Assembly: GCA_001724275.1 (NCBI GenBank) | Contig: MEDZ01000015.1 | Coordinates: 1-64,000 of the forward strand | Length of the DNA: 64,000 nt | Direction of reading: 5' to 3' | Source: Gemmatimonadetes bacterium SCN 70-22 | Lineage (GTDB): Bacteria; Gemmatimonadota; Gemmatimonadetes; Gemmatimonadales; Gemmatimonadaceae | In this document: piece after piece, positions 1-10,319 of the stretch | Layout of the letters: every line of letters starts with the position of its first letter | Numbering within the stretch: position 1 is the stretch's first letter | Program-made: the position numbers and the translations under genes | The notes under the pieces: model-generated | Told to the model about the DNA's origin: nothing | Database searches by the model: none | Seen by the model: the letters and a program-made list of their open reading frames with translations, nothing else

Positions 1-2850
1 CACGGCGGCCGCCGACGCGCCGGCGACCCGCTCACGCAGGCGGTCGAGGTCATCCGCGATCTGCCCCTCGAGGTTGTTCGCGTACTCGCGTGAAGCGCCG
101 CGCATCACGTCGCGCGAGAAGCGGATCTTGTCGTCGATCCGTCCCTCGCGAATCGCGTTCGCGGCATCCTTCAGCTTGCGCGCCGTCTCCGCGCGATCGC
201 GCAACGCGTCGCGCGCGAGCTGGTCCAGTTGCTGCTCCAGCGCTTCCACGCCCTGCGCCATCTGCTCCTTCCGGTCGTCGAGCCGTCGCTCACGTTCCGC
301 GCGGTTCTCCCCGTCGCCCAGGCGCGCGACCTCTTGCTGCACCTCCCGCTGCTGGCGGGCGAGCTCGCGCGCGCGCTCGGCCGCCCCCTCGACTCCGCGG
401 GTGGTCTGTCGGCCACGCGACTCCTCCAGCAGCCGTCGCGCCGACTCCAGGCGATCCTGCGCTGCCGTCCCGCTGCCACGCCCCTGCTGCCCGTTGCCGG
501 CCGCCGAGCGTCGCATCGCATTGGCCGCGTCCTGCAGCGCGCGGGCCGTCTCCTGCAGCTCGGGCGACTGTTGTTCCCGCGCCAGGCGCTCGAGCCGTCG
601 GGCCAGCTGCTCGGCCTCCTCGGCCATCTGGCGCCGCCCGCCGCCCCCGCTCCCTCCCGCCGCCCCGGTCTGCGCGCGCTGGCGCGCGCGCTCGTTCTCC
701 TGCTGCTGCCGGGCCGCCAGCCGCTTCAGGCGTTCCAGTGTCTCGTCCACCTCGCGACCGGCTTGCTGCTGCGCCCCGCTCTGCACCTGCTCGTACTGGT
801 TGCGCAGCTTGTCGGTTTCCAGCTCGAAGAGGTCGGCCAGGTCTTCGGCGTCGGCGTTCGCGCCGCCGCCGCCCCCTCCGCCACCGGACTGCATGCCGAC
901 CTGCACTTCCCGGAACAGCGCGTCCACGCGCTCCAGCAGCTGCAACGCACGCTGCTCGGGCGCCAGCGCCTCCTTCAGCTTGCGTGTGGCGAGCAGTTCC
1001 TCCGCCGTCCCCATCTCCGCCACGACCTTCGGCATCAGCCCCGCCATCACCCGGAAGGTAGTGTCGGCAGCCTGCACGGCCGGCCGCTGAATGCGCGCGA
1101 GCGTCTGTTGCACCTGCTCGCGCAACTGCCCCTGCGCGAGGTGGATCGTCGTCACGTCGTTCCGGAACGCGGCGGTCTCGGTGGCCGGCCGGTCGCGCTC
1201 GGTCTTGAAGGTGGCCGAGATGATCTCCCGCTGCCGCGCGACCAGCGTCCCCGGATTGTCCCCGCCCTGGCCACTGCCCCCGCCGCCCCCCTGCTGGTTC
1301 TGCCGGTACTCGCGGTCGAACGGACGGATGGTCAGGAAGTAGATGTCGGTGGTCGCCCGCTTTGCCCCCGTGACGGCGTCGTTGTCCCACGCCGTCACGA
1401 AGTAGGAAACGATATCGCCCGGCTGCAGCCCGAGTTCCTCCAAGAAGAGCGTGTGCCCGGCCGAGAGCTCGCGCGGCCGTCGCCCGCGCCCGTCGGAGAG
1501 CACGACCGTCTTCGTCTCGCCGCCATTGACCTGGTAGTGCAGCTCGACGCGCCCCACACCGTAGTCATCCGTGGCCTCGGCCTCGACGAAGACCTCCTCG
1601 ACGCTCGTCGGGCGCACGTCGCGTCCGGGCTTCCGCACCATCACCTGCGGTGGAAGGTCATCCATCGCGTCGATGACGTAGTCCACGTTCCCCGCCACGC
1701 GCGTCCCGTCGGCACTCTGGAGCTCGACCCGGTAGAATCCGTCGCGTCGCACGACAATGGTCGCCGAGAGCGTCGAGTCATCGACCGGCAGCAGCGCCGC
1801 CGCCGAATCGCCGTCGAGGACGAGGCGCCCGCCTGCCACCGCGCGCGTCGCGCGCACGCGAATCGTCACCCGGGTCCCCTTCACCGCCGCGATGTCCCCC
1901 ACATCATCGAGACGCTCGACGGCAAGTCCGGTGTAGGGCGGGAACTGCAGCTCGAGGTCGACGCGACGAACGGCGGGCAGCTCCTTCACCGCCAGCTTGA
2001 ACGGCGGCGACCGCACGCCGTTGGACTCCACGAAGTACTCGGCGCCCTCCTCGACATCGAACAGTCGCGCGGTGAATCGCGTGGAGTCGCGCGCCGGGCC
2101 CATGGGGACGTGCTCCCACTCCCCATTCGCTCCCCGCCTCAAGGAGAGCTCGACGACGTCGCTGGCGAAGCCGAGGAGCCGCGCCCCGATCTCGACGTCG
2201 CTCCCCCGCGCCACGGTCGCGTCGCCGGGGGTGACCTCGATGGCGTACACCGGAGCCGCACCGGCGTCGCGCCACGGGACCAGGAGGAGGCGCGCCGACT
2301 GGCCCACCCACGACGGACCGAGCAAGACGAGCGCCGCGAACGACGCCGCGATCAGCGCCGAGAGCGCCAGCGCACCACGGGTAACACCGTCCTCCAGGCG
2401 ACCGACGGCCGGCGTGCGCGCGAGACGGCGAGCCGCGTCGCGGAACAATCCGTGCGTGAGGAGGGCCGAGCGCCCGTCGTCTGGTAACTGGACCTGCGCC
2501 ACCTCGACCGCACTCAGCACCGCACCGCCCAGCTCCGGGACGCGCTCCTCCAGGTACAGCGCGAGCCGTGCATCGGGCACTCGCCGCACGAGGGGATACA
2601 CCATCCATCGTCCCGCGACGGCCGCCACGAGGATGCCGAGTCCCCATCTCGCGGCCGTGATCCCCTGCGCGGGAAAGCGGGTCGCCTGGAGGGCGGCGGC
2701 AGCGATCCAGAACGCGATCAGCGCCACCCCGAGCGTCACGGCGAGTCCCACCGCCGCGTGCCGCCAGCGCCAACGGCGCCGCAACCCGTTGAGTGCGTCG
2801 GCCAGTGGACGCGACGAGCCGCTGACGGTCGGTTCGGCGAAGGTTGCCAT
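1..2850 (-). CDS. DUF4175-family membrane protein with long Gln/Arg-rich helical tail (partial, 3' end off window)
   Basis: The reading frame opens at an ATG at 2850, after a GGAG ribosome-binding site and 10 nt past the stop of the preceding gene, and stays open to the window edge (950 codons visible). The N-terminus has two hydrophobic segments (about residues 30-80) and a third near residue 180. An extracytoplasmic middle part with Ig-like strands follows, containing a run of Asp/Glu-Tyr-Phe motifs. From about residue 480 the protein is long, low-complexity and helical, rich in Gln, Arg, Ala and Glu, with Gly-rich linkers, so probably coiled coil. This architecture matches DUF4175 proteins, which usually sit at the end of MoxR/DUF58/vWA operons. 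Function is not established; a periplasmic partner of the two vWA proteins is an inference. The C-terminus is not in the window. Confidence 0.8.
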   Translation of the reverse strand, partial: MATFAEPTVSGSSRPLADALNGLRRRWRWRHAAVGLAVTLGVALIAFWIAAAALQATRFPAQGITAARWGLGILVAAVAGRWMVYPLVRRVPDARLALYLEERVPELGGAVLSAVEVAQVQLPDDGRSALLTHGLFRDAARRLARTPAVGRLEDGVTRGALALSALIAASFAALVLLGPSWVGQSARLLLVPWRDAGAAPVYAIEVTPGDATVARGSDVEIGARLLGFASDVVELSLRRGANGEWEHVPMGPARDSTRFTARLFDVEEGAEYFVESNGVRSPPFKLAVKELPAVRRVDLELQFPPYTGLAVERLDDVGDIAAVKGTRVTIRVRATRAVAGGRLVLDGDSAAALLPVDDSTLSATIVVRRDGFYRVELQSADGTRVAGNVDYVIDAMDDLPPQVMVRKPGRDVRPTSVEEVFVEAEATDDYGVGRVELHYQVNGGETKTVVLSDGRGRRPRELSAGHTLFLEELGLQPGDIVSYFVTAWDNDAVTGAKRATTDIYFLTIRPFDREYRQNQQGGGGGSGQGGDNPGTLVARQREIISATFKTERDRPATETAAFRNDVTTIHLAQGQLREQVQQTLARIQRPAVQAADTTFRVMAGLMPKVVAEMGTAEELLATRKLKEALAPEQRALQLLERVDALFREVQVGMQSGGGGGGGGANADAEDLADLFELETDKLRNQYEQVQSGAQQQAGREVDETLERLKRLAARQQQENERARQRAQTGAAGGSGGGGRRQMAEEAEQLARRLERLAREQQSPELQETARALQDAANAMRRSAAGNGQQGRGSGTAAQDRLESARRLLEESRGRQTTRGVEGAAERARELARQQREVQQEVARLGDGENRAERERRLDDRKEQMAQGVEALEQQLDQLARDALRDRAETARKLKDAANAIREGRIDDKIRFSRDVMRGASREYANNLEGQIADDLDRLRERVAGASAAAV

Positions 2851-2860
2851 GGCTCCGCTC

Positions 2861-4945
2861 CTACTTCGGCTGTAATCGCCGCTGCGAGACCCGCCCGGCC
2901 AGCCAACCCTCGGCAAGCAGGACCAGTGTCGCCACGACCAGAAGGTACCACCAGATCGACTGTCGGCGCTCCTGCTCCACCAGGCGCTGGGCCGGGTCGG
3001 CCGTCCCCTGGCTCACGACCACGTCGTCGTCCGGTGCGAGGGCGTTGACGAGCCGCACGGGATCGAAGGTCGCGAACTCGAGCTCGGCCGGGGCGGGGTT
3101 GGCCGCGACCAGGCGCGGCCGCTCGTTAGGTACGCCGGCGCGCCGCATCTCGTACCACCCCGCCTGGCGCAGCTCCAGCGCCGGCGGCGCCCCCGCGCCC
3201 CCGACGGCGATCCGCTCCCCATCCGGCGTGCGGACCGTGAAGCGCTCCCCTCCATTCGACGCGTTGCGGTCCCCTGCCGCGTCGGTGAGGTCGACCGACT
3301 CACCGACCGCGTACGACCCGCGCTCCGGACGGTAGTCCGCGGCATATCGCACCAGCTGGTGCAGGAAGGGGAGGTAGACGGCCTGTCGCGGAAGGTCGTT
3401 CCACACTCCGTCCAGGCTGCTCCCCCACGTGATCACCCGGCCGCGCCCCACCCGGTGCTCGGCGAGGGCCACGGCCCCGTCGTCGAACCGGGCCAGGGCC
3501 CCGCTTTCCACCTGCAGCGGGCGATACCGGAAGAAACGGGCAGACGAGAGGTCGCCGCTGCGGGCGGCTCCAAAGATCGAAAGCGCTGGGTGCGTGCGAT
3601 CGAGGTACCCGAGGACGCCGCCACGACCGCCCAGCCGATCGACCGGGTCCCCAACGGCGCCCGGCAGGAGGGCCCCGCCCTCCCCCGCGAAGGCGCGCGA
3701 CGAGGCCCGCTCGCCTAACGCGCTGAGTATCCCGCCGCCGCCTCGCACGAACTCGAGCAGCGGCGCGCCACCGATGCCCGCGGGGACCCCCGCGTCGTTC
3801 AGCAGCACCAGTTGTCGCCCCACCAGGTCCGCCGCCGTGACGCTCCGCGATCTCGCCACTCGCACCTCGAAGGTGGGCTGGTCGCCGATCGCCAGGGCCC
3901 GGCGCACGAAGATCCCTCGTTCCGCGGGTGCATCCGAGTGCTCGACCAGCAGGACGCCAATGCTCGGCGGCCGGCGAAGCCGGAACAGGAACGCGTCGTC
4001 ACCGGGGAAGGCATCGGCGTCGAGCACGACGCGAGCGGGGGCGCCCTCGCCTGCCACCGTCACCGGGGCGAACGTCACCGTCCCCCCACCATCGCTCGGC
4101 AGGTCGATGCGCCGTTCGTCCACCGTGCGCCCGTTCACCTCCAGGCGTGCCGCGACACCCTTCACCGCCGGCCCGGCGTTCACCACGCGGGCGCTCACGA
4201 CCACGCGGTCGCGCGGCGCGCTCGCATCGCGACGCAAGTCAACCGACCGGACGGAGCGATCGGCCACCTCCCCGGCGCCGACGTCGACCGGGACGATCTT
4301 CGTCCCCGGCGGGAGCGTCACATCGTCGTCCAGGTCCCACGCGCTGCGCTGGAAATCGCTCACCACCATGACCTCCTTCAGCGGGAGCGCCGTCCCCGCG
4401 AGGATCCGCCTGGCGAGCGCCACCGCCGGGGCAAGGCGCGTCCCGGCATCGCTCGGCATGATGGAATCCAGCGCGGAGCGCAGCGCGGCGCCATCGGCCG
4501 TCGCCTCGTTCACCGCCGTCGCCCGCACGTCGAAGGGGACCAGCGTCAGTCGATCGCCCTTCCCCAACGAGCCGAAGCGGTCACGCACGGCCCGCTGGGC
4601 GGACGTCCACCGCTCACCGTGTCGCATGCTCATGGAGCGATCGAGCAGCACGACCACCTCGGTTCCGCCCCGCCCTCCCGGCGATGCCGCCGCCGTGCGC
4701 GCCAGCACCGGACGCATGAACGCCGCCGCCAGGAGCGCGATGATCAGGCATCGCGCGGCGAACAGGAGCCAGTCCCGGATCCGCTGGCGGCTGGCATGCT
4801 GGTAGGGCGTGCGCTGCACGAACATCAGCGAGGGGAAGGACACCGCCTCCTTCCGTTCCCTGTGCACCAGGTGCACCAGCAGCGGCACGACAATCGCCGC
4901 CAGTGCGCCTGCGAACAGCGGGGCCAGGAAGGAGAACCGCATCAC
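2861..4945 (-). CDS. BatA-type membrane protein with von Willebrand A domain
   Basis: This 694-residue protein starts with two transmembrane helices (about 6-25 and 60-80) carrying the BatA (aerotolerance regulator N-terminal) signature, including the conserved LVHLVHR stretch after helix 1. A vWA domain follows; its metal-ion site reads D102-x-S104-x-S106 (LLDRSMSM). The middle contains Ig-like and glutamine-amidotransferase-like segments, and a final transmembrane helix lies near residue 675. Such proteins are thought to present a Mg-binding vWA surface to MoxR-type ATPases at the membrane. Its start overlaps the DUF58 gene stop by 4 nt (ATGA), so translation is probably coupled. Leu410 is encoded by the rare TTA codon in the CGTTAGGC motif at 3713-3720. 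Confidence 0.85.
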   Translation of the reverse strand: MMRFSFLAPLFAGALAAIVVPLLVHLVHRERKEAVSFPSLMFVQRTPYQHASRQRIRDWLLFAARCLIIALLAAAFMRPVLARTAAASPGGRGGTEVVVLLDRSMSMRHGERWTSAQRAVRDRFGSLGKGDRLTLVPFDVRATAVNEATADGAALRSALDSIMPSDAGTRLAPAVALARRILAGTALPLKEVMVVSDFQRSAWDLDDDVTLPPGTKIVPVDVGAGEVADRSVRSVDLRRDASAPRDRVVVSARVVNAGPAVKGVAARLEVNGRTVDERRIDLPSDGGGTVTFAPVTVAGEGAPARVVLDADAFPGDDAFLFRLRRPPSIGVLLVEHSDAPAERGIFVRRALAIGDQPTFEVRVARSRSVTAADLVGRQLVLLNDAGVPAGIGGAPLLEFVRGGGGILSALGERASSRAFAGEGGALLPGAVGDPVDRLGGRGGVLGYLDRTHPALSIFGAARSGDLSSARFFRYRPLQVESGALARFDDGAVALAEHRVGRGRVITWGSSLDGVWNDLPRQAVYLPFLHQLVRYAADYRPERGSYAVGESVDLTDAAGDRNASNGGERFTVRTPDGERIAVGGAGAPPALELRQAGWYEMRRAGVPNERPRLVAANPAPAELEFATFDPVRLVNALAPDDDVVVSQGTADPAQRLVEQERRQSIWWYLLVVATLVLLAEGWLAGRVSQRRLQPK

Positions 4946-5877
4946 TTCACCGTCCGCAGCCGCTCGCGCCGCAGCAGGTACTCGAACAGGAGCGCATCGA
5001 GTGGCTGCGACGTGTCGACGAAGGTGTAGTCGATCCGGTGCTCGCCGAGGCGCCGCTCCAGCGTGGCGATGTGGTCGGTGACCAGGCGCTGGTACGCCGG
5101 GCGCAGGCGCGCTGGCACGACGGGGAGCCGCACGCCGCTCTCCGCATCCTCGAAGGTCGCCGCTTCCTCGAAGTCGAAGTGGCGTTCCCGCGGATCGAGG
5201 AAGTGCATCACGACGACGTCATGCCCAGCGTCTCGCAGCGGGCCGAGGGCCGCGATGACCTTGTCCGGCTCCTCGTACAGGTCGGAGATGACCAGCATGA
5301 AGCCGCGCCGGCGCTGGCTCTCGGCGACCTTGGCGAGCGGGCGCGCCAGCGCGCCCGTCCCTCGCGGGACGGCGCGGTCGATGGCGTGCAGCACCTGCGG
5401 CAGGTGCTTGGCCGATGGCGGTACGACATCCACGATGTCGTCATCGAACGTCGCGATGCCGACCCGGTCACGCTGGCGATGGGAGAAGTAGGCCAGCGAG
5501 GCCGCGAGATACTTGGCGTACTCCAGTTTCGTCAGCGCGGTCGAGCCGAATCCCATCGACCCCGAGACGTCGAGCAGCACCATGAAGTTGGTGTTCGTGT
5601 CGGCCTCGTACTCCTTCAGGAAGTAGCGCTCGGTGCGCGCGTACACCCGCCAGTCGATGTGGCGGATGTCGTCACCCGGCATGTACTGGCGGTGCTCGGC
5701 GAAGTCGGTCGAGAAGCCGAGGTGCGGCGAGCGATGCAACCCCGAGATGAAGCCCTCCACCACCCAGCGGGCCACGAGCTCGAGGTTCCCCACGCGCGCG
5801 AGCGCCTCGGGGTCGATGAAGCGGACCCCGGGAAGCGCGTCGCGGCCGGACGACGATGGCGAAGCGGGCGACGGCAT
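4942..5877 (-). CDS. DUF58 domain protein (vWA-like)
   Basis: This 311-residue soluble protein has the DUF58 core: the segment HRQYMPGDDIRHIDWRVYAR near residues 62-81 is the family signature, and a vWA-like site (LLDVSGSMGF) follows near residue 100. DUF58 proteins are nearly always encoded next to MoxR ATPases and are regarded as their vWA partners or substrates-adaptors, for example in assembly or maturation of metalloenzymes or membrane complexes. The gene starts 3 nt after the MoxR stop and overlaps the BatA-type gene by 4 nt. Length is normal for the short DUF58 type without N-terminal membrane helices. Confidence 0.9.
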   Translation of the reverse strand: MPSPASPSSSGRDALPGVRFIDPEALARVGNLELVARWVVEGFISGLHRSPHLGFSTDFAEHRQYMPGDDIRHIDWRVYARTERYFLKEYEADTNTNFMVLLDVSGSMGFGSTALTKLEYAKYLAASLAYFSHRQRDRVGIATFDDDIVDVVPPSAKHLPQVLHAIDRAVPRGTGALARPLAKVAESQRRRGFMLVISDLYEEPDKVIAALGPLRDAGHDVVVMHFLDPRERHFDFEEAATFEDAESGVRLPVVPARLRPAYQRLVTDHIATLERRLGEHRIDYTFVDTSQPLDALLFEYLLRRERLRTVK

Positions 5878-5880
5878 GCG

Positions 5881-6918
<1,038 letters not shown>

Positions 6919-6930
6919 GGATCTCCTGGG

Positions 6931-7689
6931 TCAGTGCGTCATGGCGTACACGATGTAGTTCACCGCCAGCTTGTACGCCTCGTTGGTGAGCGAGATGGGG
7001 AGGAAGCCCTCGTCGGACCATTCCATGTAGTCGCCGATGTCATTGTTGTAGTTGGCGATCATCACCAGCCGCTTGGCCGGGTCGTTGTCCTCGAATGCGC
7101 CCCAGAACTCGGCCTTCACCCCGTAGTTGGGGTGGTCCATGTCCAGCGACTCGATGCGGAAGAACGAGTCGAAGATGGGATGAGACCGGTCCAGGCGCAC
7201 GAGCGTGAGGCCGGGGAACGCCTGGTGCCACCGCCGCTCGAAGTTGAACCAGTGCTGCCCGGCGAAGTCGTCGAAGATGAGGAACCCGCCCTTCTGCACG
7301 TACGCACGCACCCCGGCGAGTTCCTGCTCGTTCATCGACCAGAACCCCGGTTCCGACACGTAGGCGATCGGGTACTTGAAGAGCTCCGGATCGTCGAAGC
7401 CGAGGATGTTGCTCCCCTCGAGATACGGCTTCACCGTCGTGAGCTCCTCGAGGATCTTCATGAAGTGATTCTCGGCACGGGGGTAGTCGTGGTCCCACTT
7501 GAGGTCCCACCCTCCGCCCAGCGGCTCGAACTTCACGCGCACGAAGGTGAATCGCCCGTCGTAGGCGACGTTCGGATTCGGCGCGCGCCCGGGGCTCCCC
7601 CGCCGTCCGCCTCGGAAGCCCTGGGCGGCGAGGGTGAGCGCAGGGACGAGCATGATCGCGACCATCCACCAGCGGCGTCGGATCCTCAT
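6931..7689 (-). CDS. Secreted DUF4159 protein
   Basis: This 252-residue protein has a typical signal peptide (RIRRRW then a hydrophobic stretch ending at ALTLAAQG, cleavage about residue 23). A Gly/Arg-rich stretch follows, then the DUF4159 domain (starting FTFVRVKFE at about residue 48). That domain resembles a glutamine-amidotransferase/flavodoxin fold and lacks an obvious catalytic triad. DUF4159 is regularly found in MoxR/DUF58/DUF4175 clusters. The start overlaps the TPR-peptidase gene stop by 4 nt (ATGA). A periplasmic structural or sensing role in the MoxR system is an inference. Confidence 0.85.
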   Translation of the reverse strand: MRIRRRWWMVAIMLVPALTLAAQGFRGGRRGSPGRAPNPNVAYDGRFTFVRVKFEPLGGGWDLKWDHDYPRAENHFMKILEELTTVKPYLEGSNILGFDDPELFKYPIAYVSEPGFWSMNEQELAGVRAYVQKGGFLIFDDFAGQHWFNFERRWHQAFPGLTLVRLDRSHPIFDSFFRIESLDMDHPNYGVKAEFWGAFEDNDPAKRLVMIANYNNDIGDYMEWSDEGFLPISLTNEAYKLAVNYIVYAMTH

Positions 7690-10319
7690 GGGCGTCGCTC
7701 CCGCAGCGCCAGCAGCAATGCCTGCGCCTTCTCGAAGTTCGGGGCCAGGTCCAGCGTCCGCAGCACCTCCCGCCGCGCGGCGGCCACGTCGCCGGCGTCG
7801 GCGTACGCGCGCGCGAGCTGGTACATCGCTTCCACGCGATCGCTTGGGTCGAGCGCCAATACCGCCTGCCGTTCCCGGATGGCCAGCCCATGCCGGCTCG
7901 CCCGCCCCGCCCCCTCGGCCAGGCGTTCGTGCACGGACGCGTCGAACGGGGAGATGTACAACGCGCGCTCGAGTGCGGCGAGCGACGTGGCGGTATCGCC
8001 GCGCACTGCCGCCACGGCCGCCAGCTCGAGATTGGCCTCGTACGCCACCTCGCTTCGCTCGCTCATCGCCCGCAGCTCACGCAGCGCCGCCGCACTGTCG
8101 CCGCGTACCAGGTGGATGCGCGCGAGGGTGCGATACGGACTGTCCTCGCCAGCGTACCACGGAAAGAGCCCCTTGGCCCGCTCGAGCTCGCGGACGGCGC
8201 CGTCCCACTCCTGCCGCTCCGCGTACGACGTCGCTGCGCGCATCGCGTCGGCAAACGCGCCGCCCCATCGGATCTCCCCGTCGCGCTCGCCGCCACGCTC
8301 CAGCGCCACCGCCCCCAGCTCTCGCGCGAACCTTCCGCGCACATAGGCATCGAAGCGCGCATCGAGCGCCGCCAGGTCGAGTCCCATCACCTCGCGCATC
8401 GCCTGCGGGGTGCTCGCCCCGCGCCGGTAGGCCGCCAGCATCGCCCTGATGCCCGCGATCCCCTTCTCCTCCTCGATCCACTCGGCGACGAGCGACGCCT
8501 GATAGTACGACAGGACGACTTCCTGCGGGAAGCGCGGGCGCATGAAGCCGTCGTTCATGTGCGACGGCGGCGCGAGCATCCCGCCCTGGTAGGCCGCCAG
8601 GAACTCCGGGGTCACGTCGCTCCCCCACGACGGGCGCGCGCGTCGCTCCTCGTGCACCGACAGGCCTTCCGAGAACCAGCGCGGGACGCGATGATCGCTC
8701 GCGCCTAACGTGAAGGTATGCCCGAGCTCGTGCCAGAGCGTCGCCCCCCAGTTGAACTCGCCCACGCGCCGGGCCGCCGGCGAGTCCATCGCGATCACGG
8801 GCCCGAAGCAGACCCCCAGCGCCCCGAGCCCCGCCAGCCCCACCGTGCGGACCGAGAAGTCGGCGTGACTGCGGAAGAACTCGATGCGCACCGGCTCCGC
8901 CGGGCGATAGCCGTAGCGCGACGCGAGCGAATCGAACGCCTCCTCGGCCAGCGGCGCCACGTACAGCGACAAGAGCGGCGCGTCCTTCTTCTCGATCACG
9001 AAGGTGAAGCGCGGCGTCTGCACCTCGACATAGCCGTCGAAGGTGTCGAGCAGGTCGAGCGTGTTCTTCGCCCAGACGTCATAGGGATCGAGGGCGAAGG
9101 CCCGATCGAGGTTCGCGCGTCCTTCCGCCATGCGCCCGATGCGCAACTGGTTCACCCCCAGCAGGGCCAGGGCCCGCGCCGCCTTCGGGTCACGGGCCGC
9201 CCCCTGCTGGGCGAAGGCGACCGCCTGTCGGTACAGCCGATTCCTCGCCAGGACGTCGGCCAGCGTCACCTCCGCATCCGCTGCCCCCGGGAGCCGGGCG
9301 TGCGCCCGCGCGATGGCGCGTGTGAAGTTGGCCGAGTCGCCCGCGAGGAAGCGCGCCGCCGCCAGGGCGATGAGCGGCGACGGCGCCCCGGTGTCGGCCG
9401 CCAGCCCCCGGATCGCCTCGGCCGCGGCCTCGTCGTAGCGTTCGACGTCGATCAGGAGGAGCGCCGAGATCGCCCGCGCCTCGGGATCGCTCGGGTTGAC
9501 CTCGAGCGATTTCCTCACGAGGGTCGACGCGTCGCCCCGCCCGTCGAACGAGACCACGCGCGACATCCCCAGCAGCGCGCGGGGATGCCGCGGGTTGATG
9601 GCTAGCACTCCCTCGAACATCGCGCGGGCATCGGTGCCGTTGTACTTCTCGAGAAAGAGGAAGCCCAGCTCGGTGCGCGTGTCGAGGTTGGCGGAATCGC
9701 GGGCGATGGCCTCGTCGTACGCCGTGAGCGCGTCCTTGAACAGCTGCGGATCGTCGCGCCCGAGGTACCGGCAGGCGACGGCGACCGCGCGCAGCTCGTC
9801 GGCGGTGAGGCGCGTGCGGTTCGCGTTGTAGGCGCCGATGAAGGTGTCGAATGCGCGCATGGCCTCGTCGCGCTGGCCGGCCTCGAGGGCCAGCGTCGCC
9901 AGTTGCAATCGGGCCGTGAGTGAGTCCTTCCCGCCCAGCGCGCGCTGATAGGCCTCCCGCGCTTCCGACGCGAGTCCGCGGGCGCGGAGGGCGTCGCCGG
10001 TGACGACGTCGGCGTCGACGGCGCCGCCGGAGGCGCGCCGGAAGGCCTCGCCTGCGGCGGCCGCGTCGGCGTATCGCCCCACGTCCATCAGTGCCCGCAC
10101 CAGCAGCCGGGCCGCGGGGGCGTGTGCACTGTCACGCGCCAGTGCCTGCCGCGCGAGGCTAATCGACTGGTCGTACGCCCCGCGCTGCCTCGCCTCCGCC
10201 GCGCGGGCCGACAGGTGCACCGGATCGGCGTCCTGCGCGCACGCGACCATGGGGACCACCGCCGCCAGCAATGCCGTCGCGACTCGCCAGGCGCGCCAAC
10301 CGCACGTCGCTCGCGTCAT
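7686..10319 (-). CDS. Secreted TPR protein with peptidase-MA-like gluzincin domain
   Basis: This 877-residue protein begins with a signal peptide (about 1-28) whose end reads VVPMVACAQ, possibly a lipobox with Cys27. Tetratricopeptide repeats fill roughly residues 30-430. A zinc-metallopeptidase domain follows: HELGH at 530-534 supplies two His ligands and the catalytic Glu, and E551 in WFSEGLSVHEE is the expected third ligand, as in gluzincins of the peptidase MA type. More TPR repeats (about 690-875) close the protein. It therefore looks like an active envelope protease on a TPR scaffold. It overlaps both neighbouring genes by 4 nt. Leu538, next to the active site, uses a TTA codon in a CGTTAGGC motif (8703-8710). 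Confidence 0.85.
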   Translation of the reverse strand: MTRATCGWRAWRVATALLAAVVPMVACAQDADPVHLSARAAEARQRGAYDQSISLARQALARDSAHAPAARLLVRALMDVGRYADAAAAGEAFRRASGGAVDADVVTGDALRARGLASEAREAYQRALGGKDSLTARLQLATLALEAGQRDEAMRAFDTFIGAYNANRTRLTADELRAVAVACRYLGRDDPQLFKDALTAYDEAIARDSANLDTRTELGFLFLEKYNGTDARAMFEGVLAINPRHPRALLGMSRVVSFDGRGDASTLVRKSLEVNPSDPEARAISALLLIDVERYDEAAAEAIRGLAADTGAPSPLIALAAARFLAGDSANFTRAIARAHARLPGAADAEVTLADVLARNRLYRQAVAFAQQGAARDPKAARALALLGVNQLRIGRMAEGRANLDRAFALDPYDVWAKNTLDLLDTFDGYVEVQTPRFTFVIEKKDAPLLSLYVAPLAEEAFDSLASRYGYRPAEPVRIEFFRSHADFSVRTVGLAGLGALGVCFGPVIAMDSPAARRVGEFNWGATLWHELGHTFTLGASDHRVPRWFSEGLSVHEERRARPSWGSDVTPEFLAAYQGGMLAPPSHMNDGFMRPRFPQEVVLSYYQASLVAEWIEEEKGIAGIRAMLAAYRRGASTPQAMREVMGLDLAALDARFDAYVRGRFARELGAVALERGGERDGEIRWGGAFADAMRAATSYAERQEWDGAVRELERAKGLFPWYAGEDSPYRTLARIHLVRGDSAAALRELRAMSERSEVAYEANLELAAVAAVRGDTATSLAALERALYISPFDASVHERLAEGAGRASRHGLAIRERQAVLALDPSDRVEAMYQLARAYADAGDVAAARREVLRTLDLAPNFEKAQALLLALRERRP

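Noticed and set aside
229-2487. Plus-strand 750-codon frame across the DUF4175 gene
   Set aside because: The minus-strand frame has a ribosome-binding site, membrane helices and the family architecture; the plus frame is compositionally a shadow.
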